DNA of 41,146 nt from a virus: positions 1 through 41,146 of the IMG/VR virus record IMGVR_UViG_3300028177_000420. One strand, written 5' to 3'. Shown here piece by piece: positions 1-5,692 of this stretch. The stretch's first letter is position 1. Every line of letters begins with the position of its first letter. The position numbers and the translations under genes were made by a program. The notes beneath the pieces were generated by a model. That model was not told the origin of the DNA and did no database searches. It saw nothing but the letters and a program-made list of their open reading frames with translations.

Positions 1-205
1 CTTCACGTTGTACCCAGCGATCATGCTTACGATCTATGACAGACTGGATCAAAATGCCTTCTTGTTTGTTAAAGCAAATGGTTTCTGGGTCGATCTTTAT
101 TATGACCCATTCCCATTTGTCGTATTGTTTGCGTAGTTGCCTGTTGCGTTGATTGGTAGGCTGTAATTCTACCATATCACCAACCTTAAGCGCCGTAATA
201 TTCAT
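1..205 (-). CDS. Partial small phage protein, unrecognised (C-terminus off the window)
   Basis: An open frame runs off the left edge. It begins with ATG at 205, inside the last codons of the upstream gene (about 20 bases of overlap). The visible 68 residues start MNITALKVGDMVELQ and are rich in Lys, Arg and Gln, with a short basic stretch (NQRNRQLRKQY) followed by WEWVIIKI. This could be a small beta-barrel opening, since V-G-D-M-V-E-L resembles the start of KOW/SH3-like folds, but I cannot name a family. The tight overlap with the preceding gene supports it as a real, co-translated gene. Confidence 0.6.
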   Translation of the reverse strand, partial: MNITALKVGDMVELQPTNQRNRQLRKQYDKWEWVIIKIDPETICFNKQEGILIQSVIDRKHDRWVQRE

Positions 206-608
206 CCGCACGTTCAAAGTCCTCCTGCTCTTGAATGTCACTTGGTTGTCCATCGTCACTGTCTCGGCCTGGGCCCAGGTCATATCCTTCATCTCTGTCG
301 CTGAAGAAAGAAATTTCACGCCAATCCAATTCTTGTTCTACCTGCTCAGGCCAATTGATGATAAAATCAAATCCCTCGAGCAGAGAGCCGTCATTGGTAT
401 TTGAAGCAAACGCCACGAGCTTGTCAATAAGACCAGCTGCACGAGCAATCTCTTTATCTGACATAGTGTTACGCATAAACTCAGCAAGCATATCCACTAT
501 ATTCACTTCTGCGGTAGTAAATAAGTCCTGAAGGTCTTGCAAAGTCTCATCGGCCGATGATTCTGACCCACGAGCATTCCAATAAGATTCTTTTATTGAT
601 TTATCCAT
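186..608 (-). CDS. Acidic hypothetical protein (140 aa)
   Basis: I do not recognise this protein. The N-terminal half looks alpha-helical (residues about 20-70, with LQDLQDLFTTAEVNIVDMLAEF). The C-terminal third is very acidic and rich in Asp, Glu and Gln, ending in EYYGA. There is no signal peptide or membrane segment. It starts three bases after the stop of the gene before it and overlaps the next one, so it sits in a minus-strand operon of small genes. Acidic tails of this type occur in phage proteins that mimic DNA or bind host enzymes, but that is speculation here. Confidence 0.65.
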   Translation of the reverse strand: MDKSIKESYWNARGSESSADETLQDLQDLFTTAEVNIVDMLAEFMRNTMSDKEIARAAGLIDKLVAFASNTNDGSLLEGFDFIINWPEQVEQELDWREISFFSDRDEGYDLGPGRDSDDGQPSDIQEQEDFERADEYYGA

Positions 609-611
609 TGC

Positions 612-989
612 TTACCACTTCGGTCCTGTCAAATAAGTGGCACCGTATTCGTTTACTGCACCGGCACCAAAATCTTCGGCAAAGATGTTACCACGGACAC
701 CATTAGGTGCCGGAGCCTTCCACCCACCGGCCTTCAAAATGTCGCCGTTTATCATATTGACAAACGTATGGACAGATCGTTGACCTGGGGATGCGTGAAC
801 TACTCGGGCATACTTGTTGCCGTAGTCTACTGAAATGTGATCAGGATCGGCATGGGTAAAACCATTTCGTTCCCAATAGGCATTCATCTTGCCTTGCACC
901 ATTTCAACATAACCATTGATGCGTTCCTGTACATCACAGGGATTCATCTGTTGGTCGGACCACATCGTTTTGTGTTTCTTTTTTACCAT
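612..989 (-). CDS. Conserved-looking phage protein (125 aa), function unknown
   Basis: The start chosen is the ATG at 989 (MVKKKHKTMWSD), because AGGAAC lies just upstream. A longer in-frame reading to 1130 would run through the neighbouring gene. The C-terminal half reads like a compact domain: a segment around YARVVH, then SVHTFVNMINGDILKAGGW and APNGVRGNIF. That pattern (a protein stored with its own 'GDILK' loop and 'RGNIF' motif) is, from memory, common among uncharacterised proteins of marine T4-like phages. No enzymatic motif is visible. Confidence 0.7.
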   Translation of the reverse strand: MVKKKHKTMWSDQQMNPCDVQERINGYVEMVQGKMNAYWERNGFTHADPDHISVDYGNKYARVVHASPGQRSVHTFVNMINGDILKAGGWKAPAPNGVRGNIFAEDFGAGAVNEYGATYLTGPKW

Positions 990-999
990 TATTAGTTCC

Positions 1000-1230
1000 T
1001 TAAATGTAAAAGGGTGTGTCATCACCGTAACCGATGGCAACAAATACATTCTCACGAACCACCGTATCGGTGGCTTCTTCAAATCGTTTGTTGCCATTAA
1101 GTTCGTTTTCACCAAGGTCGATAAGTGCATCCATCACTTCCTTCCAAGATTGTTTCCGCTCTATAGCATTGTCAATAATATTCTTCACAGCTCGGTTACC
1201 GAGGTCGGTGAACATTCCAAAATCATTCAT
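1000..1230 (-). CDS. Hypothetical protein (76 aa)
   Basis: A small, mostly helical protein (MNDFGMFTDLGNRAVKN...). It starts with the TAATG junction formed with the upstream Cys-rich gene, which argues for translational coupling. Residues 1-60 look like two or three amphipathic helices, and the tail ends in GYGDDTPFYI. No cysteines, no membrane segment, and no family that I can name. Confidence 0.65.
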   Translation of the reverse strand: MNDFGMFTDLGNRAVKNIIDNAIERKQSWKEVMDALIDLGENELNGNKRFEEATDTVVRENVFVAIGYGDDTPFYI

Positions 1231-1403
1231 TACTTTCTCACCTTCATGGGTTTGAGGTTTAAACCTACCATAGCCTGTCTATACCAACCAGTATTATAGT
1301 AATCTTTGACTGCCTTACATTCTGTAGCCGCACTGCCGCATTGACTTCTACGCGGACATGGGTCACAGGGACAATCGTGTATCTTTCCTTTACTATCTGA
1401 CAT
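1230..1403 (-). CDS. Small Cys-rich protein (57 aa), putative metal-binding
   Basis: This short gene has ATG at 1403 with AGGAAA upstream, and its TAA overlaps the next ATG (TAATG). The N-terminal half carries a cysteine cluster, CPCDPCPRRSQC, with a further Cys at about residue 29. The C-terminal half is basic and aromatic (DYYNTGWYRQAM). The C-x-C-x-x-C spacing suggests Zn or Fe-S binding, but no exact family match can be claimed. It shares the CDPC element with the metallothionein-like peptide at 5092-5220. Confidence 0.7.
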   Translation of the reverse strand: MSDSKGKIHDCPCDPCPRRSQCGSAATECKAVKDYYNTGWYRQAMVGLNLKPMKVRK

Positions 1404-1522
1404 CTTAATTTCCTAAATGTTTCTCAACGTGAAATAATAGCTTACCATTTTTTCCCATATGCCGTCAAGCGAATAAGCGACTAACCCTTACTCAAATGCG
1501 ACATAGGGAGTATATTAGTTGT

Positions 1523-1894
1523 TTATAATATACCGAAATTGTATTGTTTAGTATTGTTGGTTAATAGGTCGGATACTAACCAATGAGCAGGATGTTCCTT
1601 ACTATGGAATCCACCAATGTGCCAGACATACTCGCCTATACGGGCATGGTCGGGGTGGGATTCTTTCCAATCATATATGCTGGCATATACATCTTCCGAA
1701 TCTTCACCATCCTCATCCCATACTCTGAAACAAAGGTCCCACGATGTCCAGACCTTATCACCTGGCGGGCAATTAGGCTCACCAAATAACTCCACAAGCT
1801 TAGTGTAGTTTGTAGTGATGTATCCCATTAGACTTGAACCATTAGAGTCCATACAATCATCGGGTCCATATTCAACTTCAAGCTTTTGTGTCAT
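1523..1894 (-). CDS. Conserved-looking phage protein (123 aa), function unknown
   Basis: The start is taken at the ATG at 1894, which overlaps the stop of the upstream gene as ATGA. The longer reading from 1909 is less likely. The protein has a striking run of acidic and aromatic residues around WDEDGEDSEDVYASIYDW, then HIGGFHSKEHPAHWLVSDLL near the C-terminus. I recall similar 'VWDEDGE...IYDWK' proteins in marine phages, none with a known function. No membrane segment or catalytic motif is obvious. Confidence 0.65.
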   Translation of the reverse strand: MTQKLEVEYGPDDCMDSNGSSLMGYITTNYTKLVELFGEPNCPPGDKVWTSWDLCFRVWDEDGEDSEDVYASIYDWKESHPDHARIGEYVWHIGGFHSKEHPAHWLVSDLLTNNTKQYNFGIL

Positions 1895-2259
1895 GTGCCG
1901 TATCCCCAAGAGCCGGTGCCCTTATTATCTTCAGAATGATCAATGGGATATTCTTGCTCTTCCCATTCTTGATCTTCCCATTGTTGTCGGTCCATATCAG
2001 CAGACCATTCGTACATCTCTTCCCGTGAATCTTCATCAACCGCAAAACATCGGTCACAAGTCTCCAAGGGAGCTTCTTCGTAAACACCTGGGTTACCAGG
2101 GCCGGGGACGATATCCTCGACATAGCGACCTACCCATTCAACACGGGGCACATTGTTCTCATTCAGGCAGGACTCACAAGTGAACATATTAGTCGAATGT
2201 GACCAACGCTGTCCATCATCATGCTGTCCTGTAACAATTTTTCTGTATACTTTTGGCAT
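1891..2259 (-). CDS. Putative zinc-binding protein (122 aa)
   Basis: The protein has two CxxC pairs, CESC near residue 29 and CDRC near residue 69, the arrangement of a zinc ribbon or zinc knuckle. The C-terminal third is very acidic and rich in Trp, Glu and Gln. The start preferred is the ATG forming TAATG with the upstream stop (MPKVYRK). An ATG six codons earlier (2277) is possible. It overlaps the downstream gene by four bases, so it is translationally linked on both sides. It could be a small regulator or an RNAP- or ribosome-binding factor, but its function is unknown. Confidence 0.65.
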   Translation of the reverse strand: MPKVYRKIVTGQHDDGQRWSHSTNMFTCESCLNENNVPRVEWVGRYVEDIVPGPGNPGVYEEAPLETCDRCFAVDEDSREEMYEWSADMDRQQWEDQEWEEQEYPIDHSEDNKGTGSWGYGT

Positions 2260-2471
2260 TACTGTTTTTTCATCCAAGTTATGAAGGCAGGGAAATTATG
2301 AATTTGACTGCCGGGGGCACGTGACCAAGCTTTGCGGTCTTGTTTCATGGTATCGCACCAAAGGTTAAAATAATAATTCACTTCAGCCATACGGCTTTCA
2401 TCAAGTGAAATCCCATTCTGTTCCAGCGCAATTAGAAATTCATTGCGACTTAAAGGATAGTTTTTTGTCAT
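2259..2471 (-). CDS. Hypothetical protein (70 aa)
   Basis: A small helical protein beginning MTKNYPLSRNEFLIALEQNG. The N-terminus resembles a short helix-turn-helix-like segment (LSRNEFLIALEQNGISLDESRM), but nothing definitive. It is linked to its neighbours by an ATGA overlap upstream and a TAATG overlap downstream, so it belongs to the operon driven by the promoter at 2822-2850. Confidence 0.6.
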   Translation of the reverse strand: MTKNYPLSRNEFLIALEQNGISLDESRMAEVNYYFNLWCDTMKQDRKAWSRAPGSQIHNFPAFITWMKKQ

Positions 2472-2815
2472 ACTAACATCTCCTTGAGATTAGCAAAAGG
2501 TTTAAAGGTACGGGATACCGGTTTCTTGGCAGCCCGATAAAGAACGGCAACACGGTTCGCCTCGAGCATTTTCTCATGGGCCTCTTTACGTTCCCATTCG
2601 GCTTCCTCCACTACCTCCTGCTGCATACGGTCAGCAGCATCACGGATATCCTGAATAGGATCTTCCATGTTATAGTAACGACACCGAACCCCATAAAGCA
2701 TTTTATGGGTATCTGACAGATATATAAGGAGGTCTTGTTTCTCCTCGTCTTCCGATGTGGTAGAGATATCCTGGAACCAGCCAGGGGCGAACATCAATGT
2801 ATTTTTCATTTCCAT
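2468..2815 (-). CDS. Conserved-looking phage protein (115 aa), first gene of operon
   Basis: The start is set at the ATG at 2815 because a near-perfect sigma70 promoter has its TATAAT ending six bases before that ATG. The ATG further upstream at 2839 lies inside the promoter. The central motif IYLSDTHKMLYGVRCRYY is followed by a long acidic/basic helix that is probably coiled coil (residues about 60-100). I recall the 'SDxHKxxYGxRxR' motif in many small phage proteins without a known role. The mRNA would be leaderless. It is likely an early gene. Confidence 0.7.
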   Translation of the reverse strand: MEMKNTLMFAPGWFQDISTTSEDEEKQDLLIYLSDTHKMLYGVRCRYYNMEDPIQDIRDAADRMQQEVVEEAEWERKEAHEKMLEANRVAVLYRAAKKPVSRTFKPFANLKEMLV

Positions 2816-2821
2816 ACTGCT

Positions 2822-2850
2822 ATTATACACAGCTGCCACCCATAAGTCAA
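2822..2850 (-). promoter_or_regulatory. Sigma70-type promoter TTGACT-N17-TATAAT
   Basis: On the minus strand the -35 hexamer TTGACT (2850-2845) and the consensus -10 TATAAT (2827-2822) are exactly 17 bp apart. The ATG of the next gene follows six bases after the -10, so transcription is expected to start at or next to the start codon. Confidence 0.85.
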
Positions 2851-2860
2851 TTTCCTTCGT

Positions 2861-2880
2861 AAGTCATTGATTTATATAGG
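2861..2880 (+). repeat. 20-bp motif AAGTCATTGATTTATATAGG, copy 1
   Basis: This is one of three copies of a 20-bp motif (others at 2931-2950 on the minus strand and 29468-29487). It sits 10 bp upstream of the -35 box of the 2822-2850 promoter. The copy at 29468 has the same relation, 7 bp upstream of the promoter at 29432-29460. The position suggests an activator- or repressor-binding site. Confidence 0.65.
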
Positions 2881-2930
2881 TTTTATTATGGGCCCTGAGC
2901 ACCAGCTCTTACCACTTTTGGGATAAATTT

Positions 2931-2950
2931 CCTTTAAATATCAATGACTT
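2931..2950 (-). repeat. 20-bp motif, inverted copy 2
   Basis: Read on the minus strand this is AAGTCATTGATATTTAAAGG. It differs from the 29468 copy at two positions and lies in inverted orientation to copy 1, so the two bracket a 50-bp spacer inside the 2816-3003 intergenic segment. Confidence 0.6.
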
Positions 2951-2964
2951 ACAGAGGTTTTGCC

Positions 2965-3001
2965 ATGTCGTTTTTAGACAAGTGATGTCGTTTTTAGACA
3001 A
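2965..3001. repeat. Tandem 17-bp operator-like repeat with internal dyad
   Basis: ATGTCGTTTTTAGACAA occurs perfectly twice, at 2965-2981 and 2985-3001, with a 20-bp period (about two helical turns). Each copy holds an imperfect palindrome TGTC-N7-GACA. Two same-face dyads upstream of a promoter look like a cooperative regulator-binding site. The source of the regulator (phage or host) cannot be told from the sequence. Confidence 0.7.
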
Positions 3002-3003
3002 TA

Positions 3004-3243
3004 TTAGAAATTACTTATGTTGTGACAGTAGTTTTTGCCGCTGCCGGATAAGGTGGTTAGATTGGTTTTTAATCGTTCAAGCTCATCCTTCAATTTGAGC
3101 TTTTTGATCTTTAGATTTTTGAGGTCAGCATCAGGTGCGTAATATTGACAGTGCTCAATTTCCTGATGGAGTTTTTCGTGTTCGTGTACTAAACTATTAT
3201 AGTGATTTGTTACATCTTCAAGTATTGCATCAGTACGGGTCAT
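3004..3243 (-). CDS. YdcH/DUF465-like small coiled-coil protein
   Basis: The 79-residue protein carries the YdcH (DUF465) pattern: a helix with LVHEHEKLHQEIEH, a short turn, then a second helix ending LKIKKLKLKDELERL. In the family the last helix is the conserved 'KKxKLxLKDE' element. The function of the family is unclear; members are small, dimeric and common in proteobacteria. Here it is the gene just downstream of the Fe-S carrier pair, and the operator-like region follows it. A C-terminal tail of about 20 residues extends beyond the usual family length. Confidence 0.7.
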   Translation of the reverse strand: MTRTDAILEDVTNHYNSLVHEHEKLHQEIEHCQYYAPDADLKNLKIKKLKLKDELERLKTNLTTLSGSGKNYCHNISNF

Positions 3244-3256
3244 TTATATATCTCCT

Positions 3257-3595
3257 TTAATGGTTATTTCCTGGCCCCATTGCGGCTCCACATCCTCCGC
3301 AAGTTCCAGTTCCTCCTTGCTGTTTAAATACGTCCTGAAATACAAATGTTGGGCTCATGCCCGAAGTATCATAATCTATAGTCGCACCATCCAAATAGGA
3401 TATTGCGATTGGGTCAATAAAAAAATTAGGTGCTACTTCGGTGTCTCGTTCTTCGATTATGTCTACAAAGGTCATAGCGTGGGACATACCAGAACAGCCA
3501 CCACCATATACAAATGCACGGACACCTACCATATCATTTTCTACGCACATCTCCGAAATCTTTTCTTTCGCCTTTGGTGTTACCTCTATATTCAT
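3257..3595 (-). CDS. A-type iron-sulfur carrier protein (IscA/ErpA-like), variant CGGC
   Basis: This is a HesB/IscA-fold protein of 112 residues that would hold and transfer Fe-S clusters to apoproteins. The first cysteine lies in GGGCSGM (residue 34). The C-terminal pair is in TCGGCGA (residues 99 and 102), so the usual C-G-C is widened to C-G-G-C, which may change metal binding. The start at 3595 is fixed by an ATGA overlap with the upstream paralogue; the longer 5' reading is inside that gene. Possible clients in this window include none with an obvious 4Fe-4S motif, so host targets are likely. Confidence 0.85.
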   Translation of the reverse strand: MNIEVTPKAKEKISEMCVENDMVGVRAFVYGGGCSGMSHAMTFVDIIEERDTEVAPNFFIDPIAISYLDGATIDYDTSGMSPTFVFQDVFKQQGGTGTCGGCGAAMGPGNNH

Positions 3596-3921
3596 TTCGG
3601 CACCACAAACGATGAGCCACAACCACACTGACCTTTGCCTGGTACACTTACTACAAAGTTAGGCATAAAGTTAGTTAGGTCGTAGTTGACTATCCCACCA
3701 TCAATAAAATCTGCGGTAAACTCATCAATAACAAATCTACCCTCTGATAATGGCCATGTCAATTCACCCTGTTCTGGTTCGTAATGGGGTTCTGTTTTCC
3801 ACTCGGCAATAAGACCCCCACAACCACCGCCTTTCAGCTCGTAGCGTACCGCAGCATCTCCCTTGCGTTCAAGAATACTGTTCATCTGCCGTATGGCATC
3901 ATCTGTTACTGTGATACTCAT
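3592..3921 (-). CDS. A-type iron-sulfur carrier protein (IscA/HesB-like), canonical cysteines
   Basis: A second HesB/IscA-fold protein (109 aa), next to the first. Its cysteines are canonical: GGGCGGL (Cys34) and a C-terminal QCGCGSSF. The middle region (VIDEFTADFIDGGIVNYD) matches the family's D-x-x-S/T-x-x-x-L/I-D-G-x-x-I-D/N-Y pattern. Both paralogues are joined by a four-base overlap and presumably co-translated. They are divergent from each other, so they may form a heterodimer or act on different clients. Confidence 0.85.
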   Translation of the reverse strand: MSITVTDDAIRQMNSILERKGDAAVRYELKGGGCGGLIAEWKTEPHYEPEQGELTWPLSEGRFVIDEFTADFIDGGIVNYDLTNFMPNFVVSVPGKGQCGCGSSFVVPK

Positions 3922-4053
3922 TTAATCAGGAAGTACCATACTAGTGTTCCGACCACGGCCATATCCAGACATACCGAATATAACAGGTATGCACGGATCA
4001 CCCATGGCCTTGCGCTCCGGAGGTACTTCACGGGTCTGTCCTCGTTCAATCAT
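3922..4053 (-). CDS. Small protein of unknown function (43 aa) between adenylate kinase and Fe-S carriers
   Basis: ATG at 4053 overlaps the adenylate kinase stop by eight bases, and the TAA ends directly next to the following ATG. The peptide starts MIERGQTREVPPERKAMG and continues with a single Cys (DPCIPVIFGMSGYGRGRN) and a Gly/Arg-rich C-terminus. It has no signal peptide. Its compact linkage on both sides and the protein-like composition make it a probable gene. I do not recognise the family. Confidence 0.6.
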   Translation of the reverse strand: MIERGQTREVPPERKAMGDPCIPVIFGMSGYGRGRNTSMVLPD

Positions 4054-4606
4054 TTTCTAGTTCCTTTATGATTTTCTTTGATGTATTCTCAGCAGTATCA
4101 CCTTCTGCTTTAATACTTATAAATTCACTTCTACCTTTATAATAATCAACAACTGGGCCTGTCTCCTTTTCATAAACCTTCAATCGGTTCTTTATGATTT
4201 CCGGCTTATCATCAGCACGACCTCTCGCTGTCAATCGGCGTATTACCTCTGCCTCACTTACATCCAAAAATACTACTCGATTTACTTCTATACTAGCCTT
4301 CTGCATTTCCTTTAGTTGTTCCATATTTCTAGGGAACCCATCAAGAATATATCCATTAGGCGATTTTAATATCTCTTGTTTTATGATTTTGACTACCACA
4401 TCCAAAGGCGCAAATTCACCCTTCGATATAAGAGCCTTTACCTCGGGATCATCAGACTTTCTCAGTATATCACCAGGATATATATGAGGTATACCAAAAT
4501 GTTTAGAGATGGCCTCGGAGTAGGTAGATTTACCAGACCCCGGGCCACCTAGTAACATAAGCTTGATAGATGCAGCTTCAATAATGTATGTAGAAAATCT
4601 TTTCAT
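4046..4606 (-). CDS. adk: Adenylate kinase with capsid-targeting-like N-terminus
   Basis: This is a short-form adenylate kinase (186 aa) that interconverts ATP, ADP and AMP. The P-loop is GGPGSGKST (residues 20-28), the AMP-binding region includes DGFPRN, and the LID is short (LTARGRADD). It lacks the zinc-finger LID. The first 14 residues, MKRFSTYIIEAASI, are an extension absent from ordinary adenylate kinases and resemble the T4 capsid-targeting leader (MKTYQEFIAEA in T4 IPIII), which is cut by gp21 after a Glu. A consensus promoter ends seven bases before the ATG, so the mRNA may be leaderless. It may work in nucleotide supply, be packaged and injected, or both. Confidence 0.88.
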   Translation of the reverse strand: MKRFSTYIIEAASIKLMLLGGPGSGKSTYSEAISKHFGIPHIYPGDILRKSDDPEVKALISKGEFAPLDVVVKIIKQEILKSPNGYILDGFPRNMEQLKEMQKASIEVNRVVFLDVSEAEVIRRLTARGRADDKPEIIKNRLKVYEKETGPVVDYYKGRSEFISIKAEGDTAENTSKKIIKELEND

Positions 4607-4613
4607 ACTTATT

Positions 4614-4642
4614 ATTATACTCTCTATTTAGGCTAATGTCAA
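4614..4642 (-). promoter_or_regulatory. Consensus sigma70 promoter of adenylate kinase
   Basis: The minus strand has TTGACA (4642-4637), a 17-bp spacer and TATAAT (4619-4614), both hexamers perfect. It is preceded by TAAAACTA, an extended -35 context shared with the promoters at 17453 and 31162. Seven bases separate the -10 from the ATG. Confidence 0.9.
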
Positions 4643-4647
4643 TAGTT

Positions 4648-4821
4648 TTACTTAAGCTTACGAACTTCCTTGAACCAGACATGGCGTCTAAGTTTCTTAT
4701 CATATTTTTTAAATCGTAACTTTTCACCAGCCTTTAGTCCCCTAGTGGGTTTTGTGGTAGTGTAATACTCACCAGTACCTTCCTCGGATACTAACTTAAC
4801 TATTCTGTACGGTTTTGCCAT
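4648..4821 (-). CDS. rpmG: Ribosomal protein bL33
   Basis: A 57-residue protein that aligns along its length with bacterial L33, a component of the large subunit near the E site. The shared elements are KLVSEEGTGEYYTTTK (E. coli KLVSSAGTGHFYTTTK), a basic middle with KLRFKKYD, and the tail RHVWFKEVRK. It is the Cys-free type, which needs no zinc. ATG at 4821 lies inside the end of the glutaredoxin gene (26-base overlap). It is followed by the adk promoter. Probably made to replace or supplement host L33 in ribosomes during infection. Identification is by eye but strong. Confidence 0.9.
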   Translation of the reverse strand: MAKPYRIVKLVSEEGTGEYYTTTKPTRGLKAGEKLRFKKYDKKLRRHVWFKEVRKLK

Positions 4822-5110
4822 AGGTCACTTCCTTTAACCAATTTTCAAGTTTTTCATAACCACCAATATGAATTTCCATTTCTTCATTACCATAAGCTCT
4901 GTTAGGATCATACATGAAAACCTGGGGCACAGTTTTTGCATTATTTGATTTCTTAAAAAATGCTTTCTGTATCTCAGGACTTTCCATCACGTCCACATAG
5001 GTATAGTTCTTACCATAATGATCTAATAGTGTTTGGGCCATAGTACAATACCGACACGTTTCAGACCCATATACTATATACTCTTCCTTTCTCACACTAG
5101 ACCTTTCCAT
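4796..5110 (-). CDS. grx: Glutaredoxin
   Basis: A 104-residue thioredoxin-fold protein with the redox site CRYC (residues 19-22), the cis-proline motif TVPQVF and the C-terminal GGYEKLENWL, all typical of glutaredoxin. It would use glutathione to reduce disulfides, and ribonucleotide reductase is the classical client; the window encodes a class II RNR. It overlaps the upstream Cys-rich peptide by 19 bases and the downstream bL33 gene by 26 bases. Confidence 0.88.
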   Translation of the reverse strand: MERSSVRKEEYIVYGSETCRYCTMAQTLLDHYGKNYTYVDVMESPEIQKAFFKKSNNAKTVPQVFMYDPNRAYGNEEMEIHIGGYEKLENWLKEVTYGKTVQNS

Positions 5111-5220
5111 TCATTATTACTGAGTTTTCTATCTTCACAACCACACAGGTTATCCGGTGTACAGGTACACGGGTCACAAGTACAATTCTCACAATTACAA
5201 TCTATGTTATCGCAAGCCAT
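5092..5220 (-). CDS. Metallothionein-like Cys-rich peptide (42 aa)
   Basis: The peptide has nine cysteines in the first 28 residues in C-x-C and C-x-x-C spacing (CNCENCTCDPCTC, then CGC). That density is typical of bacterial metallothioneins and similar metal-buffering peptides. ATG at 5220 has AGGAGA upstream. The gene overlaps the glutaredoxin downstream. The neighbours are redox and Fe-S genes, which suggests handling of thiols or metals during infection. I cannot assign it to a named family with certainty. Confidence 0.75.
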   Translation of the reverse strand: MACDNIDCNCENCTCDPCTCTPDNLCGCEDRKLSNNEWKGLV

Positions 5221-5261
5221 TTTCTTTTCTCCTAAGTGATATTGTTTTCGGTAACTATACG

Positions 5262-5684
5262 TCATTCTCCTAGGTCTACTAACTCACGGTTCGCCAAGTG
5301 TTGTTCTTCGATTTCATCTTTTGACTGTCCATGATATGCTACCGCTTGATATTTCTCTATCATCAAATCATTTAGAATGACCCAGGCATCAGTCTCATCG
5401 TTGTAAACTTTGAACTCACCTAGAATTCTACCATACTTACCAACAGCATCTTTATGTGTTATCAGTGTTTGGGCACTACCTTTCGGCAAATAAGACTGTA
5501 CAAACTTCTTTGCAGCGAGACCGTATTTCTTTTCTACTAAGTCTCTAGTACGGGACTCTGGTGTATCCATACCATAAAAACGGACTCGCTGTTTCTTTAA
5601 CCAAACACCGAACCCCAAGTCAATATCCACATCGGCGGTATCACCATCAATTACTCTAATTATTTTACAGGCATATTCGTACAT
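5262..5684 (-). CDS. Thermonuclease-like endonuclease (SNase domain)
   Basis: The whole 140 aa is an SNase (TNase) domain: VIDGDTADVDIDLGFG, RFYGMDTPESR with the catalytic Arg-Asp-Glu set, GKYGRILGEF with the second Arg, and LNDLMIEKYQAVAYHG at the C-terminus. The fold cleaves DNA and RNA in a calcium-dependent way. There is no signal peptide, so it would act inside the cell, possibly in host-DNA breakdown. It follows the HtrA-type gene, whose stop lies nine bases upstream. An AATAAATA octamer lies five bases before the ATG. Confidence 0.88.
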   Translation of the reverse strand: MYEYACKIIRVIDGDTADVDIDLGFGVWLKKQRVRFYGMDTPESRTRDLVEKKYGLAAKKFVQSYLPKGSAQTLITHKDAVGKYGRILGEFKVYNDETDAWVILNDLMIEKYQAVAYHGQSKDEIEEQHLANRELVDLGE

Positions 5685-5692
5685 ACACTTAT

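Noticed and set aside
2965-3001. CRISPR-like short repeats
   Set aside because: Only two adjacent copies with a 3-base gap, no spacers and no cas genes; operator-like dyads fit better.
2965-3001. Transposon end repeats
   Set aside because: The dyads are in direct orientation side by side, no transposase is near, and there is no target-site duplication.
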